DNA of 17,113 bases from JAZGER01 sp036480335 (GCA_036480335.1 JAZGGH010000127.1:1-17113); one strand, 5' to 3'. Positions 7,258 through 15,061 are shown, numbered from the stretch's first letter. Numbers and translations are program-made. The notes: a model not told the origin generated them from the sequence alone.

Positions 7258-8135
7258 AAATTCTGGTAACCGGTGCAGCAGGTCAGCTTGGACGGGAAAC
7301 GCAACTGGCTCTTGAAGCAGAAGGTGAAGAAGTTATCGCCATTGACCGTGATGAACTGGATCTCTCCAGACCGGAACAAGTTAAGGATTTTGTGGTTGAG
7401 CAAAAAGCTGACTGGGTGATCCATTGTGCTGCCTACACCGCAGTCGACAAAGCTGAAGAAGATCAGGAGATTGCTTTTGCAGTCAACCGTGACAGCGCCA
7501 GAGCCATTGCCGAAGGTGTTAAAGCCTCAGGTGGTCGGTTGCTGCATGTCTCTACCGACTTTATTTTTGGTGGTGATCAGTCAACGCCTTACAGGGAAGA
7601 TGACCCGGCAAACCCGCTCGGTGTGTACGGCCTGTCCAAATGGGAAGGTGAAGTGGCTGTGCGTGAAGTTATTCCGGATGCCAGCATTCTGCGCACCGCC
7701 TGGGTATACGGTATGTATGGCAATAATTTTGTCAAAACCATGCTACGTCTCGCCTCCGAAAGAGACACTTTACGCATTGTTGATGACCAGATCGGCTCGC
7801 CATCCAATACGCAGGATATCTACCGCGCCATGCGGTCATTGATGGACAAGAATGCTATGGGCACCTTTCATTTCACCAATGAAGGCGTAACATCGTGGTA
7901 TGATTTTGCCTGGCAGATCATTAATGAAGGGGCTGCTATGGGGTTCCCTGTCAAGACAGAAACCATCTTGCCGATCCCGTCAAAAGACTTTCCAACGCCA
8001 GCAAAACGTCCTCATTACTCAGTATTGAGCAAGGAAAAAATCCGTCCAATACTGGATTATGATATACCGCATTGGCGCACTAGCCTGACAACCATGCTGG
8101 AAAAGCTTAAACTTGAACAATTAGAAACAGCCTAA
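7254..8135 (+). CDS. rmlD: dTDP-4-dehydrorhamnose reductase RmlD
   Basis: A 293-residue extended short-chain dehydrogenase that performs the last step, NAD(P)H-dependent reduction to dTDP-L-rhamnose. The cofactor loop VTGAAGQLGRE is at residues 5-15. CAAYTAVDKAEED is the conserved RmlD segment after the Rossmann core. The catalytic triad is visible as Thr101 (in STDFIFGG), Tyr125 and Lys129 (YGLSK). RTAWVYG and the C-terminal AKRPHYSVLSKEKI are also typical. It begins inside the rmlC stop codon. rmlB follows after 29 bases with its own ribosome site (CAGGTA). Confidence 0.96.
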   Translation: MKILVTGAAGQLGRETQLALEAEGEEVIAIDRDELDLSRPEQVKDFVVEQKADWVIHCAAYTAVDKAEEDQEIAFAVNRDSARAIAEGVKASGGRLLHVSTDFIFGGDQSTPYREDDPANPLGVYGLSKWEGEVAVREVIPDASILRTAWVYGMYGNNFVKTMLRLASERDTLRIVDDQIGSPSNTQDIYRAMRSLMDKNAMGTFHFTNEGVTSWYDFAWQIINEGAAMGFPVKTETILPIPSKDFPTPAKRPHYSVLSKEKIRPILDYDIPHWRTSLTTMLEKLKLEQLETA

Positions 8136-8164
8136 CACTTCACAGATACAACAGGTACTTTGCT

Positions 8165-9226
8165 ATGAAAAACATACTGGTCACCGGCGGCGCCGGATTT
8201 ATTGGCTCCAACTTTGTTCGCTACTGGATCACTAATCACCCGGAAGACAAGGTCATCAACCTTGATGCTCTGACCTACGCCGGTAATCTTGAAAATCTCA
8301 AGGGTGTCGACGACTCACCTAACTACAAATTTGTGCATGGTGATATCTGCGATACCGAACTGGTAAATAAACTATTCAAGGAAGAGAACATTGATACTGT
8401 GGTGCATTTCGCAGCCGAATCACATGTTGATCGCTCCATCACCGGCCCGGAAGCATTCATTAAAACCAATGTGTTCGGCACATTTGCATTGCTGGAAGCA
8501 GCACGCAACACCTGGAGCGACGATCAGGATTGCCGCTTCCTGCATGTTTCAACCGACGAAGTATATGGCTCGCTAGGACCCAATGATCCATCCTTCACAG
8601 AAGAAACAGCATTTGCACCTAACAGCCCATACTCTGCTTCCAAAGCATCGTCTGACCATCTGGTACGTTCCTATTTCCATACTTACGGACTGCCGGTCGT
8701 CACTACCAATTGCTCGAATAACTACGGCCCTTACCAGTTCCCGGAAAAACTGATCCCACTGGTCTTCATTAATGCACTGGAAGAAAAGCCTCTACCTATA
8801 TATGGTGATGGTATGAATATCCGTGACTGGTTACACGTTGAAGATCATTGCCGTGGCATCGATGTGGTATTGAACAAGGGCCGCCTGGGTGAGACTTATA
8901 ACATTGGTGGTATCAATGAATGGACCAATATCGATATTGTGAAACTGATCTGTACACGTCTGGATGAGCTTCGTCCCGGCTCACAGCTCAAGGCCGAGTT
9001 GATAACCTATGTAAAAGACCGTCCCGGCCATGATGCCCGCTACGCCATTGGTGCTGAAAAAATCACCTCGGAACTTGGCTGGAAACCGGAATATACCTTT
9101 GAAACAGGCATAACCCAGACACTCAACTGGTATCTCGAAAACCAGGACTGGCTGGAACATGTGCGTGATGGCGCATATAAAAACTATCTCGCCAGTCAGT
9201 ATGATGATAGTGCTGTAGCAGGATAA
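8165..9226 (+). CDS. rmlB: dTDP-glucose 4,6-dehydratase RmlB
   Basis: A 353-residue NAD+-dependent extended SDR that catalyses the second pathway step, dTDP-glucose to dTDP-4-keto-6-deoxyglucose. The Rossmann motif GGAGFIGSN is at residues 8-16. HFAAESHVDRSI is conserved. The catalytic Asp131-Glu132 pair lies in STDEVYG, and Tyr156xxxLys160 in PYSASKASSD. NCSNNYGPYQFPEKLIP and the DRPGHDARYAI C-terminal motif complete the family picture. It is the last gene of the operon; a strong intrinsic terminator follows 12 bases after its stop. The dTDP-rhamnose produced would feed lipopolysaccharide or other glycans, but no glycosyltransferase is present here. Confidence 0.96.
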   Translation: MKNILVTGGAGFIGSNFVRYWITNHPEDKVINLDALTYAGNLENLKGVDDSPNYKFVHGDICDTELVNKLFKEENIDTVVHFAAESHVDRSITGPEAFIKTNVFGTFALLEAARNTWSDDQDCRFLHVSTDEVYGSLGPNDPSFTEETAFAPNSPYSASKASSDHLVRSYFHTYGLPVVTTNCSNNYGPYQFPEKLIPLVFINALEEKPLPIYGDGMNIRDWLHVEDHCRGIDVVLNKGRLGETYNIGGINEWTNIDIVKLICTRLDELRPGSQLKAELITYVKDRPGHDARYAIGAEKITSELGWKPEYTFETGITQTLNWYLENQDWLEHVRDGAYKNYLASQYDDSAVAG

Positions 9227-9238
9227 ACTACCACACAG

Positions 9239-9279
9239 AAAAAGGGCCATCTACTTTCAGGTAGTTGGCCCTTTTTTAT
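9239..9279 (+). terminator. Intrinsic terminator of the rml operon
   Basis: GGGCCA (9244-9249) pairs with TGGCCC (9266-9271). Inside it CTAC (9251-9254) pairs with GTAG (9261-9264) around the loop TTTCAG, and a run of six T follows (9272-9277). The five A on the 5' side extend pairing and would let it also work on the minus strand. Confidence 0.9.
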
Positions 9280-9321
9280 TGCAACCAGTATCGTTTAGCA
9301 GAATTACCGGAGATCAATCCA

Positions 9322-9350
9322 TATACAGCTGTATCAGGATGTTGGATAAT
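9322..9350 (+). promoter_or_regulatory. Candidate promoter with overlapping palindrome upstream of the ion channel gene
   Basis: TATACA (9322-9327) and GATAAT (9345-9350) are 17 bases apart, a fair sigma70 pair (4 of 6 and 5 of 6 matches). The perfect 12-base palindrome ATACAGCTGTAT (9323-9334) covers the -35 element and could be a repressor site. A leader of about 100 bases would precede the channel ATG. Confidence 0.35.
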
Positions 9351-9459
9351 GCGCCAAATTTTGAGTAAAAGAACCTCTGATTAATTCTGAATGAAGTAGA
9401 TTGTGCTCAGAATGGTCAGAGGCTCCAAACTTATCCCATCGGAAATACAGCAGTTTACA

Positions 9460-10278
9460 ATGAATATCAAACAGTTAAAAATCACTTTAGATCATCTCAA
9501 CGAAAACAAGATTTTTCAATTCTTTATTGTTGGTGTCATTATCTTTTCAGCTTTGCTGATTGGTGTTAAAACCTATGATATTGATCCTTTCTATCTGGGC
9601 TTGATTGGCAGGCTTGATACCTTAATAACACTGTTATTTCTTTTCGAGATAATTGTTCGCTTTGTCGCCGAAGGTCATTCCTGGGATTTCTTTAAAAAAG
9701 GCTGGAATGTCTTTGATACATTGATTGTTGCTGTGAGCTTAATACCCATTAACGATTCTGAAATGATATTACTGGCCCGGTTAATTCGTGTTTTCAGAGT
9801 GCTGCGTCTGATATCGGTTATTCCAGAACTCAGAATCCTGATATCTGCCCTGATCAAGGCATTGCCTCCGATGGGCTATGTTTTGCTGCTGATGTTTATT
9901 ATTTTTTATATGTTTGCCGCAACGGGCAGTTTGTTGTTCGATAAAATTAATCCGGTTTTATGGGGCGATATTGCCGTATCCATGTTAACGCTGTTTCGTG
10001 TCGTAACATTTGAAGACTGGACAGATGTCATGTACGAGACAATGGTAATTTATCCACTGTCATGGATATATTACCTGGCGTTTATTTTCCTGAATGCATT
10101 TGTATTTCTCAATATGATGATTGGTATTGTCATTGAAAGAATGCAGGCAGAACATGATAAGGAAAAATTGAGAAACTCTGAACTTGATTCAGACAATGAT
10201 TTTACCTCGCAAGAAGGTATGGCGTTAATTATTCAGCGGCTTGATGCCATTGAACGGGCAGTCGTGAAAGAGAAATAA
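9460..10278 (+). CDS. Voltage-gated cation channel, single-domain (BacNav/BacCav type)
   Basis: A 272-residue, six-helix inner-membrane channel subunit expected to work as a tetramer. S1 is about residues 18-37, S2 52-70, and S3 82-97. S4 (ARLIRVFRVLRLISVIPELR, residues 106-125) has arginines every third position (107, 110, 113, 116), the mark of a voltage sensor. S5 is about 138-160. The pore segment TLFRVVTFEDWTDVMYET has selectivity filter TFEDWTD (183-189), and S6 is about 200-227. A charged C-terminal tail with IIQRLDAIERAVV fits a coiled coil holding the tetramer. The frame is open back to GTG at 9403, but homology starts at MNIKQ, so I place the start at 9460; the ribosome site is weak. 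Asp186 and Asp189 in the filter point to Ca2+ rather than Na+ selectivity (inference). Confidence 0.85.
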   Translation: MNIKQLKITLDHLNENKIFQFFIVGVIIFSALLIGVKTYDIDPFYLGLIGRLDTLITLLFLFEIIVRFVAEGHSWDFFKKGWNVFDTLIVAVSLIPINDSEMILLARLIRVFRVLRLISVIPELRILISALIKALPPMGYVLLLMFIIFYMFAATGSLLFDKINPVLWGDIAVSMLTLFRVVTFEDWTDVMYETMVIYPLSWIYYLAFIFLNAFVFLNMMIGIVIERMQAEHDKEKLRNSELDSDNDFTSQEGMALIIQRLDAIERAVVKEK

Positions 10279-10322
10279 CTGGCAGCTGAATTTTACCGAT
10301 AGGTAAGTTTATTGCTGCCAGT
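10278..10322. terminator. Nested inverted repeats between convergent channel and comEC genes
   Basis: ACTGGCAGC (10278-10286) is the exact complement of GCTGCCAGT (10314-10322). Inside lies a second hairpin, TTACC-GATA-GGTAA (10293-10306). The outer right arm is within the comEC 3' coding end. No T-run follows either arm. The position suggests a shared transcription stop for both genes. Confidence 0.4.
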
Positions 10323-12603
10323 ATCGCGGCACCTGTTGACGATATGTCGTCACATTAAAACCATCCAGATCTGTCTCAGCATCCACAGTCGAACGAACAA
10401 ACACAGCCCCATCCTCTCCGGTTATATACAGGGTAATTCCTCTGTTTTGGTAGCGTGACATGATCTTATCTTTTGGAAAATGGAAACGGTTCATAAAACC
10501 CGCAGGAACAATGGCGATACCAGGCATAACAGTATTTATAAATCCAGGTGATGAGGATGTTTTACTGCCATGATGCGGCACTAATAGAATATTTGCCTGC
10601 AATTGTTCGGCTTGCTGCCTGATAAGGTGATGTTCCACTGGTTTTTCTATATCACCCGTCAAGAGTATTTTCTTGCCCGAGCTGTCGGTAATTCTTAATA
10701 CACAGGAACCATTATTCCCTGCAACAGAAACATCCGGCGACAGCATATCGAAACTGACGCCATCCCATTGCCAGTGCTGACCACTCAAACAGGCTCTTGT
10801 GGATATTGGTAACAATGCTTCCGGTTCACCCGTCAAAATCTGCCCGGTGTTAATCTGATCAACAATCATTGCTGCACCACCTGCATGATCATTGTCACTG
10901 TGGCTGATAATGAACCGATCCAGATAATCAATGCCGGCAGTGGCCAAAAAAGGTAGAATAACCGTTTCCGCTGTATTGTGCCCTGATGGATACGCCGGGC
11001 CAGTATCATAGAGCAGAGTATGTGTTTGCGTTTGCACAACCACCGCAAGCCCCTGCCCGATATCCAGTACCGACATCCAGACATCACCTCTGGCAGGTCT
11101 GTCTGGCGCTGAAAACGGTAATGTTATTATCAGCATCAAACCTGCGTAGCGAATAACCAGACCTCGCGGCAAAAGTAGCAATACAACAGCCAGTGCTAAT
11201 AGTGGCATGAAAAAATTGTTCATTGGCACATGCTCAATAATACCTGGGCCGATAGTATTCACGATCTCCAACCAATGAACCAGCAGCGACAATAAATGAT
11301 CAGCAACATCAATCAACCCATGTGCGGCTGTAGCAAATGGCACCAGGAATATAATAGCCAGCAGAATGAGTGGCACAATCAGGAGTGTAACCAGAGGTAC
11401 AGCAATCAGATTAGCCAGTGGTGCGATCACTGTAATCTGGTGAAAAACCGGAATCATAACTGGCAGTAAGCCCATGGCCAGCAGCAACTGAATTTTCAGG
11501 CTAACAATCATTTTATGGCCCGGATTCAGACGGCCTGATAACAGGTAAAAAATACAGCCTACAGCAGAAAATGACAGCCAGAATCCTGGTGACAGAACTC
11601 CACGCGGATCAAGCAACAGAACGGCAATCATAGCAATGGCCAGTAACCGCCATGGACTGATATCACGATTCAGAAGTATCGCCAGTAACCAGGTATTCAG
11701 CATAATCAGGGCACGCTGCACCGGCAGATCAAAACCGGCCAATATGGCATACAAAATCGACATAATGATACCAACAACGGCGGCCGTTTTTTTCGCCGGC
11801 CAGGCAAGTGCCAGACCAGAACTGGCCCAGAGAACGCGCACTACCAGTATCACCAGACCACTGACAATTCCCACATGCAAACCTGAAATGGCCACCAGAT
11901 GTGCCGTTCCGGTTTCGCGCAACAGAGTCCATTGATCATGGGTAATAGACTGCTTATCACCGACCGCCAAAGCCCGTAACAAGCCCACATTATCCAGATC
12001 AGACGACACTGTTAATGCCGTCGCAATCGATTCTCGCCAGCGATTGATATCCATATCCTGCACGGCTTTCTGGCGTAAAGTGTGCTGTGACAATTTAACC
12101 GAACCGGTCGCCTGAATACCCCGCAGGAAAAGCCACCTTTCACGATCAAAGCCACCCGGATTAGCGTAGCCGTGAGCCGCTTTCAGCTTTACCTGAAATT
12201 GCCAGTTATCACCTGCAGTCAGTTCCGCTTGCGGCTTTCTCCAGTACAATAATACCTGCTGATTAGCCAATATCCATTGCTTACCTGCACGATAAGCCTG
12301 CAGTCGAAACACAAAACGGATATCTCCGTTTTCATAGGTTTTAGGTATTTCTGAAATATGCCCGCTAACGATAACTTTTCTGTTCAGCAAATCAGCATCA
12401 ATGGGATCAGATAGAATAATCGTGGCATAAATACCGGACCACAGGAAACCTGTTATCAGAACAGCGATCAATCGGCTCAACCGGAAAAAATATAAAATAA
12501 CGGCAACAAAACCGATTGCAGCAAGACACCAGAGCGGCGGCAAAACCGACTGGTATTGAAACAGGCAAACGCCTGTCAGAAAGGCCAGTGTATAAACAAC
12601 CAT
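10309..12603 (-). CDS. comEC: ComEC/Rec2 DNA-uptake channel protein
   Basis: A 764-residue inner-membrane protein that carries single-stranded DNA into the cytoplasm during natural transformation. N-terminal membrane helices and a DUF4131-type soluble region cover residues 1-190. The Competence domain (about 200-470) contains the hallmark HLVAISGLHVG (235-245) and many helices. The C-terminal metallo-beta-lactamase-like domain (about 508-740) has DIGQGLAVVV, HSDNDH (568-573, fitting HxDxDH), TGD (649-651) and PHHGSKTSS (676-684), so its metal site looks complete and nuclease activity is plausible. Length is normal for the family. AGGG sits about 8 bases before the ATG. It follows lolD by 56 bases on the same strand, the usual gammaproteobacterial order lolC-lolD-comEC. 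Confidence 0.94.
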   Translation of the reverse strand: MVVYTLAFLTGVCLFQYQSVLPPLWCLAAIGFVAVILYFFRLSRLIAVLITGFLWSGIYATIILSDPIDADLLNRKVIVSGHISEIPKTYENGDIRFVFRLQAYRAGKQWILANQQVLLYWRKPQAELTAGDNWQFQVKLKAAHGYANPGGFDRERWLFLRGIQATGSVKLSQHTLRQKAVQDMDINRWRESIATALTVSSDLDNVGLLRALAVGDKQSITHDQWTLLRETGTAHLVAISGLHVGIVSGLVILVVRVLWASSGLALAWPAKKTAAVVGIIMSILYAILAGFDLPVQRALIMLNTWLLAILLNRDISPWRLLAIAMIAVLLLDPRGVLSPGFWLSFSAVGCIFYLLSGRLNPGHKMIVSLKIQLLLAMGLLPVMIPVFHQITVIAPLANLIAVPLVTLLIVPLILLAIIFLVPFATAAHGLIDVADHLLSLLVHWLEIVNTIGPGIIEHVPMNNFFMPLLALAVVLLLLPRGLVIRYAGLMLIITLPFSAPDRPARGDVWMSVLDIGQGLAVVVQTQTHTLLYDTGPAYPSGHNTAETVILPFLATAGIDYLDRFIISHSDNDHAGGAAMIVDQINTGQILTGEPEALLPISTRACLSGQHWQWDGVSFDMLSPDVSVAGNNGSCVLRITDSSGKKILLTGDIEKPVEHHLIRQQAEQLQANILLVPHHGSKTSSSPGFINTVMPGIAIVPAGFMNRFHFPKDKIMSRYQNRGITLYITGEDGAVFVRSTVDAETDLDGFNVTTYRQQVPRYWQQ

Positions 12604-12622
12604 GTCGTCCCTGAACGATGCA

Positions 12623-12645
12623 TGCCGGTCAATCCTTGATCGGCA
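12623..12645 (-). other. Hairpin between lolD and comEC
   Basis: TGCCGGTCAA (12623-12632) pairs with TTGATCGGCA (12636-12645) around a 3-base loop, with one G-U pair. It fills most of the short gap between the lolD stop and the comEC start. No T-run follows in the direction of transcription, so it may be an attenuator, mRNA-stability element or processing site that lowers comEC output relative to lolD. Confidence 0.4.
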
Positions 12646-12659
12646 GTTTCAACAATACA

Positions 12660-13352
12660 TTAGGTGCTATGAATCAAAACACCATCTGCCAGTTCATATA
12701 CCTTCTCAGATTTCTCTGCCAGCACCGGATCATGAGTAACTACAATCAGGCTGGTACCCAGATCTCTGTTCAATTCAAGCATCAGCGAAAAAACATGTTC
12801 CGCATTTTTTCGATCCAGATTCCCCGTCGGTTCATCTGCCAGCAGACAGGCAGGCTTTGTGACCAGTGCTCTGGCAACCGCTGCCCGCTGGCGCTCCCCA
12901 CCGGACAGTTCACCCGGTTTGTGTTGCACACGATTTTCCAGGCCGACACGCTCCAGTAAATCCTGTGCCTGTTTGGCCGATTCAGTTGTACTCACGCCGC
13001 CAATTAACAAAGGCATAGCAACATTTTCCAGCGCGGTAAATTCAGGTAACAAATGATGAAACTGGTAAATAAACCCAAGATGACGGTTACGCAGGCGACT
13101 ACGTTTAGCTTCGCTCATGCTACTGAAATCCTGATTCATCAAACGCACAGTCCCTTGCGTGGGTCGATCCAGACCACCAAGCAAATGCAACAAGGTGCTT
13201 TTACCGCTACCCGAACTGCCGATGATGGCAATATGCTGACCAGCAGCAACCGATAGATTCACCTGTTTCAGGACCTCAACATTCAGATCACCCTCAGTGA
13301 ATTTGCGCGACAGATTGAGACAACCGATGACCTCATTTTCATGGTCATTCAT
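12660..13352 (-). CDS. lolD: Lipoprotein-releasing ABC transporter ATPase LolD
   Basis: A 230-residue ABC ATPase of the MacB/LolD type that powers release of outer-membrane lipoproteins from the inner membrane to LolA. Walker A GSSGSGKST is at residues 45-53, the Q-loop Gln97 in IYQFHHLLPEFTALEN, the signature LSGGERQR at 149-156, Walker B CLLADEPTG at 169-177, and the H-loop His207 in VVTHD. YQFHHLLPEFTALENV is characteristic of LolD. Its start overlaps the 3' end of the permease gene by 8 bases, so the two are translationally coupled. The assignment is secured by the adjacent LolC/E-type permease. Confidence 0.94.
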   Translation of the reverse strand: MNDHENEVIGCLNLSRKFTEGDLNVEVLKQVNLSVAAGQHIAIIGSSGSGKSTLLHLLGGLDRPTQGTVRLMNQDFSSMSEAKRSRLRNRHLGFIYQFHHLLPEFTALENVAMPLLIGGVSTTESAKQAQDLLERVGLENRVQHKPGELSGGERQRAAVARALVTKPACLLADEPTGNLDRKNAEHVFSLMLELNRDLGTSLIVVTHDPVLAEKSEKVYELADGVLIHST

Positions 13353-14592
13353 AGCGCAAAGCCTCGGCTGGCTGTGTTCTGCCCGCCTTCCAGGCAGGAT
13401 AAATCGTTGCCAGCATACTGAGGAAAAAGGCCACTATGGCGATGGTCATAACATCCGGCCAGTTGAGTTTGGAAGGCACTTCACTGATGTAATACACCTG
13501 CGCATCCATGAACTTCACATGCAACTGATTTTCAATCCAGGGAACGACGCGATGAATATTACTCGCCAACAGGACTCCGCCAATGATACCAATGGCCGTA
13601 CCCAGCAAACCGATCAACATCCCCTGAATAAAAAAGACACGCATAATACGGCCAGGTGTCGCACCCAGAGTGCGTAAAATAGCGATATCCGCCTGCTTGT
13701 CGGTCACTACCATGATCAATGTTGAAACAATATTAAAAGCTGCAACCGCAACAATCAGCGTTAGAATGATGAACATCACACGCTTCTCGGTTTGCACCGC
13801 ACGAAAGAAATTGGCATGTTGCTTGCCCCAGTCTTCTATCCGATAGTCTGCACCAAACAAGCCGGTTAACTGGTAACTGATTTTCTGCGCATCAAACAAG
13901 TCCAGAAGCTTGAGGCGGATACCGCTGACATTTTCGCCCATCTGGAACAATTTGGCCGCATCTTGCAAATGCACAATGGCAATGCCACGATCATACTCGT
14001 ACATACCCACTTCAAAAATACCGGACACTTCAAAACGCCGCAAACGCGGGATAACACCAGCCGGACTGAAGTTAGCCTGCGGGGTAATCATGGTGACGAC
14101 ATCTCCCTGCGTCACCCCCAGACTGTAGGCCAGCTCACTGCCCAGAATAATTCGGTATTTACCCGCTTCAAGATCTGATAATTCGCCAAGCACCATTTTC
14201 TCGCCAGCTTCTGACACCGCAGGCTCTGCATCTGGCAGAACCCCACGAACCAGCGTGCCACTGACCATTTTTCCCTGCGACAACATGACTTCTTTCTGAA
14301 TATAAGGCGCATCACCAATAATATCCGGCAAATCACTATAGCGTGATTCCAGCGACTGCCAGTCGGATAACTGGCCATTGGAGCCACTGATAGTGACATG
14401 CGAAGCCATGCCGAGTATCCGGGTTCTGAGCTCTTCTTCAAAACCGTTCATGACCGATAGCACCGTAATTAACGCAGCCACGCCTAACGCTATCCCCAAT
14501 ATAGAGATAAAGGAGATAAAAGAAATGAAGTGGTTACGCCGTTTTGCGCCGGAATAACGCAAACCGATAAAGAGCGATAAAGGATGAAACAT
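13345..14592 (-). CDS. lolC: Lipoprotein-releasing ABC transporter permease LolC/LolF type
   Basis: A 415-residue inner-membrane permease of the LolC/LolE family. The N-terminus FIGLRYSGAKRRNHFISFISFIS is characteristic. Four membrane helices lie at about 22-48, 271-296, 318-345 and 378-402, with a large periplasmic domain (about 50-268) between the first two. The hook-like segment QANFSPAGVIPRLRRF (172-187) resembles the LolA-binding hook of LolC, while GIFEVGMYEYDRGIAIVHL is typical of LolC/LolF. ADIAILRTLGATPGRIM and the C-terminal YPAWKAGRTQPAEALRYE are conserved coupling regions. Only one permease gene accompanies lolD, so it may be the hybrid LolF that forms homodimers. No strong ribosome site is visible before the ATG; a 10-base-pair hairpin lies 45 bases upstream. 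Confidence 0.93.
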   Translation of the reverse strand: MFHPLSLFIGLRYSGAKRRNHFISFISFISILGIALGVAALITVLSVMNGFEEELRTRILGMASHVTISGSNGQLSDWQSLESRYSDLPDIIGDAPYIQKEVMLSQGKMVSGTLVRGVLPDAEPAVSEAGEKMVLGELSDLEAGKYRIILGSELAYSLGVTQGDVVTMITPQANFSPAGVIPRLRRFEVSGIFEVGMYEYDRGIAIVHLQDAAKLFQMGENVSGIRLKLLDLFDAQKISYQLTGLFGADYRIEDWGKQHANFFRAVQTEKRVMFIILTLIVAVAAFNIVSTLIMVVTDKQADIAILRTLGATPGRIMRVFFIQGMLIGLLGTAIGIIGGVLLASNIHRVVPWIENQLHVKFMDAQVYYISEVPSKLNWPDVMTIAIVAFFLSMLATIYPAWKAGRTQPAEALRYE

Positions 14593-14636
14593 GGAGCAGG
14601 ATTAAAGCATATCAAACCGTTCAAGGATACTGTTTT

Positions 14637-14662
14637 ATCGACTATTTTCAGGAATAGTCGAT
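14637..14662. promoter_or_regulatory. Perfect inverted repeat upstream of lolC (operator or leader hairpin)
   Basis: ATCGACTATT (14637-14646) and AATAGTCGAT (14653-14662) are exact reverse complements around the loop TTCAGG. It lies 45 bases before the lolC start in the 193-base gap between divergent genes. It could be a protein binding site or a hairpin in the lolC mRNA leader. I do not recognise the regulator. Confidence 0.45.
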
Positions 14663-14721
14663 GCTGGTCGGAGCCTGCCAAAAACAGACATTTCCATTGA
14701 TTTTGAGGACTTATCTGAAAT

Positions 14722-14776
14722 ATCAAGAATTCAGGCCATATTGCCGATATTACGACCACATCATCAAGAATTCAGG
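14722..14776. repeat. 14-base direct repeat before the small secreted-protein gene
   Basis: ATCAAGAATTCAGG occurs at 14722-14735 and again at 14763-14776, 41 bases apart start to start. The second copy ends 9 bases before the ATG at 14786 and so contains or abuts the ribosome site. CGATAT follows both copies at slightly different spacing, which suggests a partly decayed tandem duplication or a double protein site. Confidence 0.55.
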
Positions 14777-14785
14777 TACCACGAT

Positions 14786-15061
14786 ATGTTAAAAAAACGA
14801 CTACTTTCAACCCTGCTACCCCTGGCACTGTTTGCCTCATCATTACAGGCAGAAACGCTACTGATCAACTCGGCCGCCAATAATAAGCACATCAACACAC
14901 CTGCATCCGGCCAGCTTATGGCCACCGTTATCTCAAGATTTGGCGACCCTCAGTCCCGACTGGCATCCGTTGGCAACCCGCCGATCAGCCGCTGGCTGTA
15001 TAAAAATTTTACCGTGTATTTTGAAAACCAGCGAGTGATTCATAGCGTTGTATCACGTTAA
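14786..15061 (+). CDS. Small secreted protein of unknown function, possibly periplasmic
   Basis: A 91-residue protein with a clear Sec signal peptide: MLKKRLL, a hydrophobic core STLLPLALFASS, and likely cleavage after LQA before ETLLINS. The mature part of about 70 residues contains MATVISRFGDP, VGNPPISRWLYKNFTVYFE and VIHSVVSR. This arrangement (a helix with FGxP, then W-x-Y and VYFE strands) recalls SmpA/BamE-like domains and a conserved gammaproteobacterial family often labelled hypothetical or phosphodiesterase; I see no catalytic motif supporting an enzyme. The frame is open to an ATG at 14741, but the signal peptide fixes the start at 14786. It is divergent from lolC and ends at its own terminator. 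Confidence 0.8.
   Translation: MLKKRLLSTLLPLALFASSLQAETLLINSAANNKHINTPASGQLMATVISRFGDPQSRLASVGNPPISRWLYKNFTVYFENQRVIHSVVSR

Noticed and set aside
9323..9334. ATACAGCTGTAT read as a LexA box
   Set aside because: A LexA site needs CTGT-N8-ACAG; here the half-sites are in the opposite order (ACAG then CTGT), so it is just a palindrome of unknown use.
9403..9459. Longer N-terminus for the ion channel (start GTG 9403 or ATG 9412)
   Set aside because: These 19 residues have no membrane or family features and no convincing ribosome site; the channel homology begins at the ATG at 9460.
13297..13677. 126-residue plus-strand frame over the lolD/lolC junction
   Set aside because: It lies opposite two clear Lol genes, has no family pattern, and contains codon-mirror composition typical of antisense frames.
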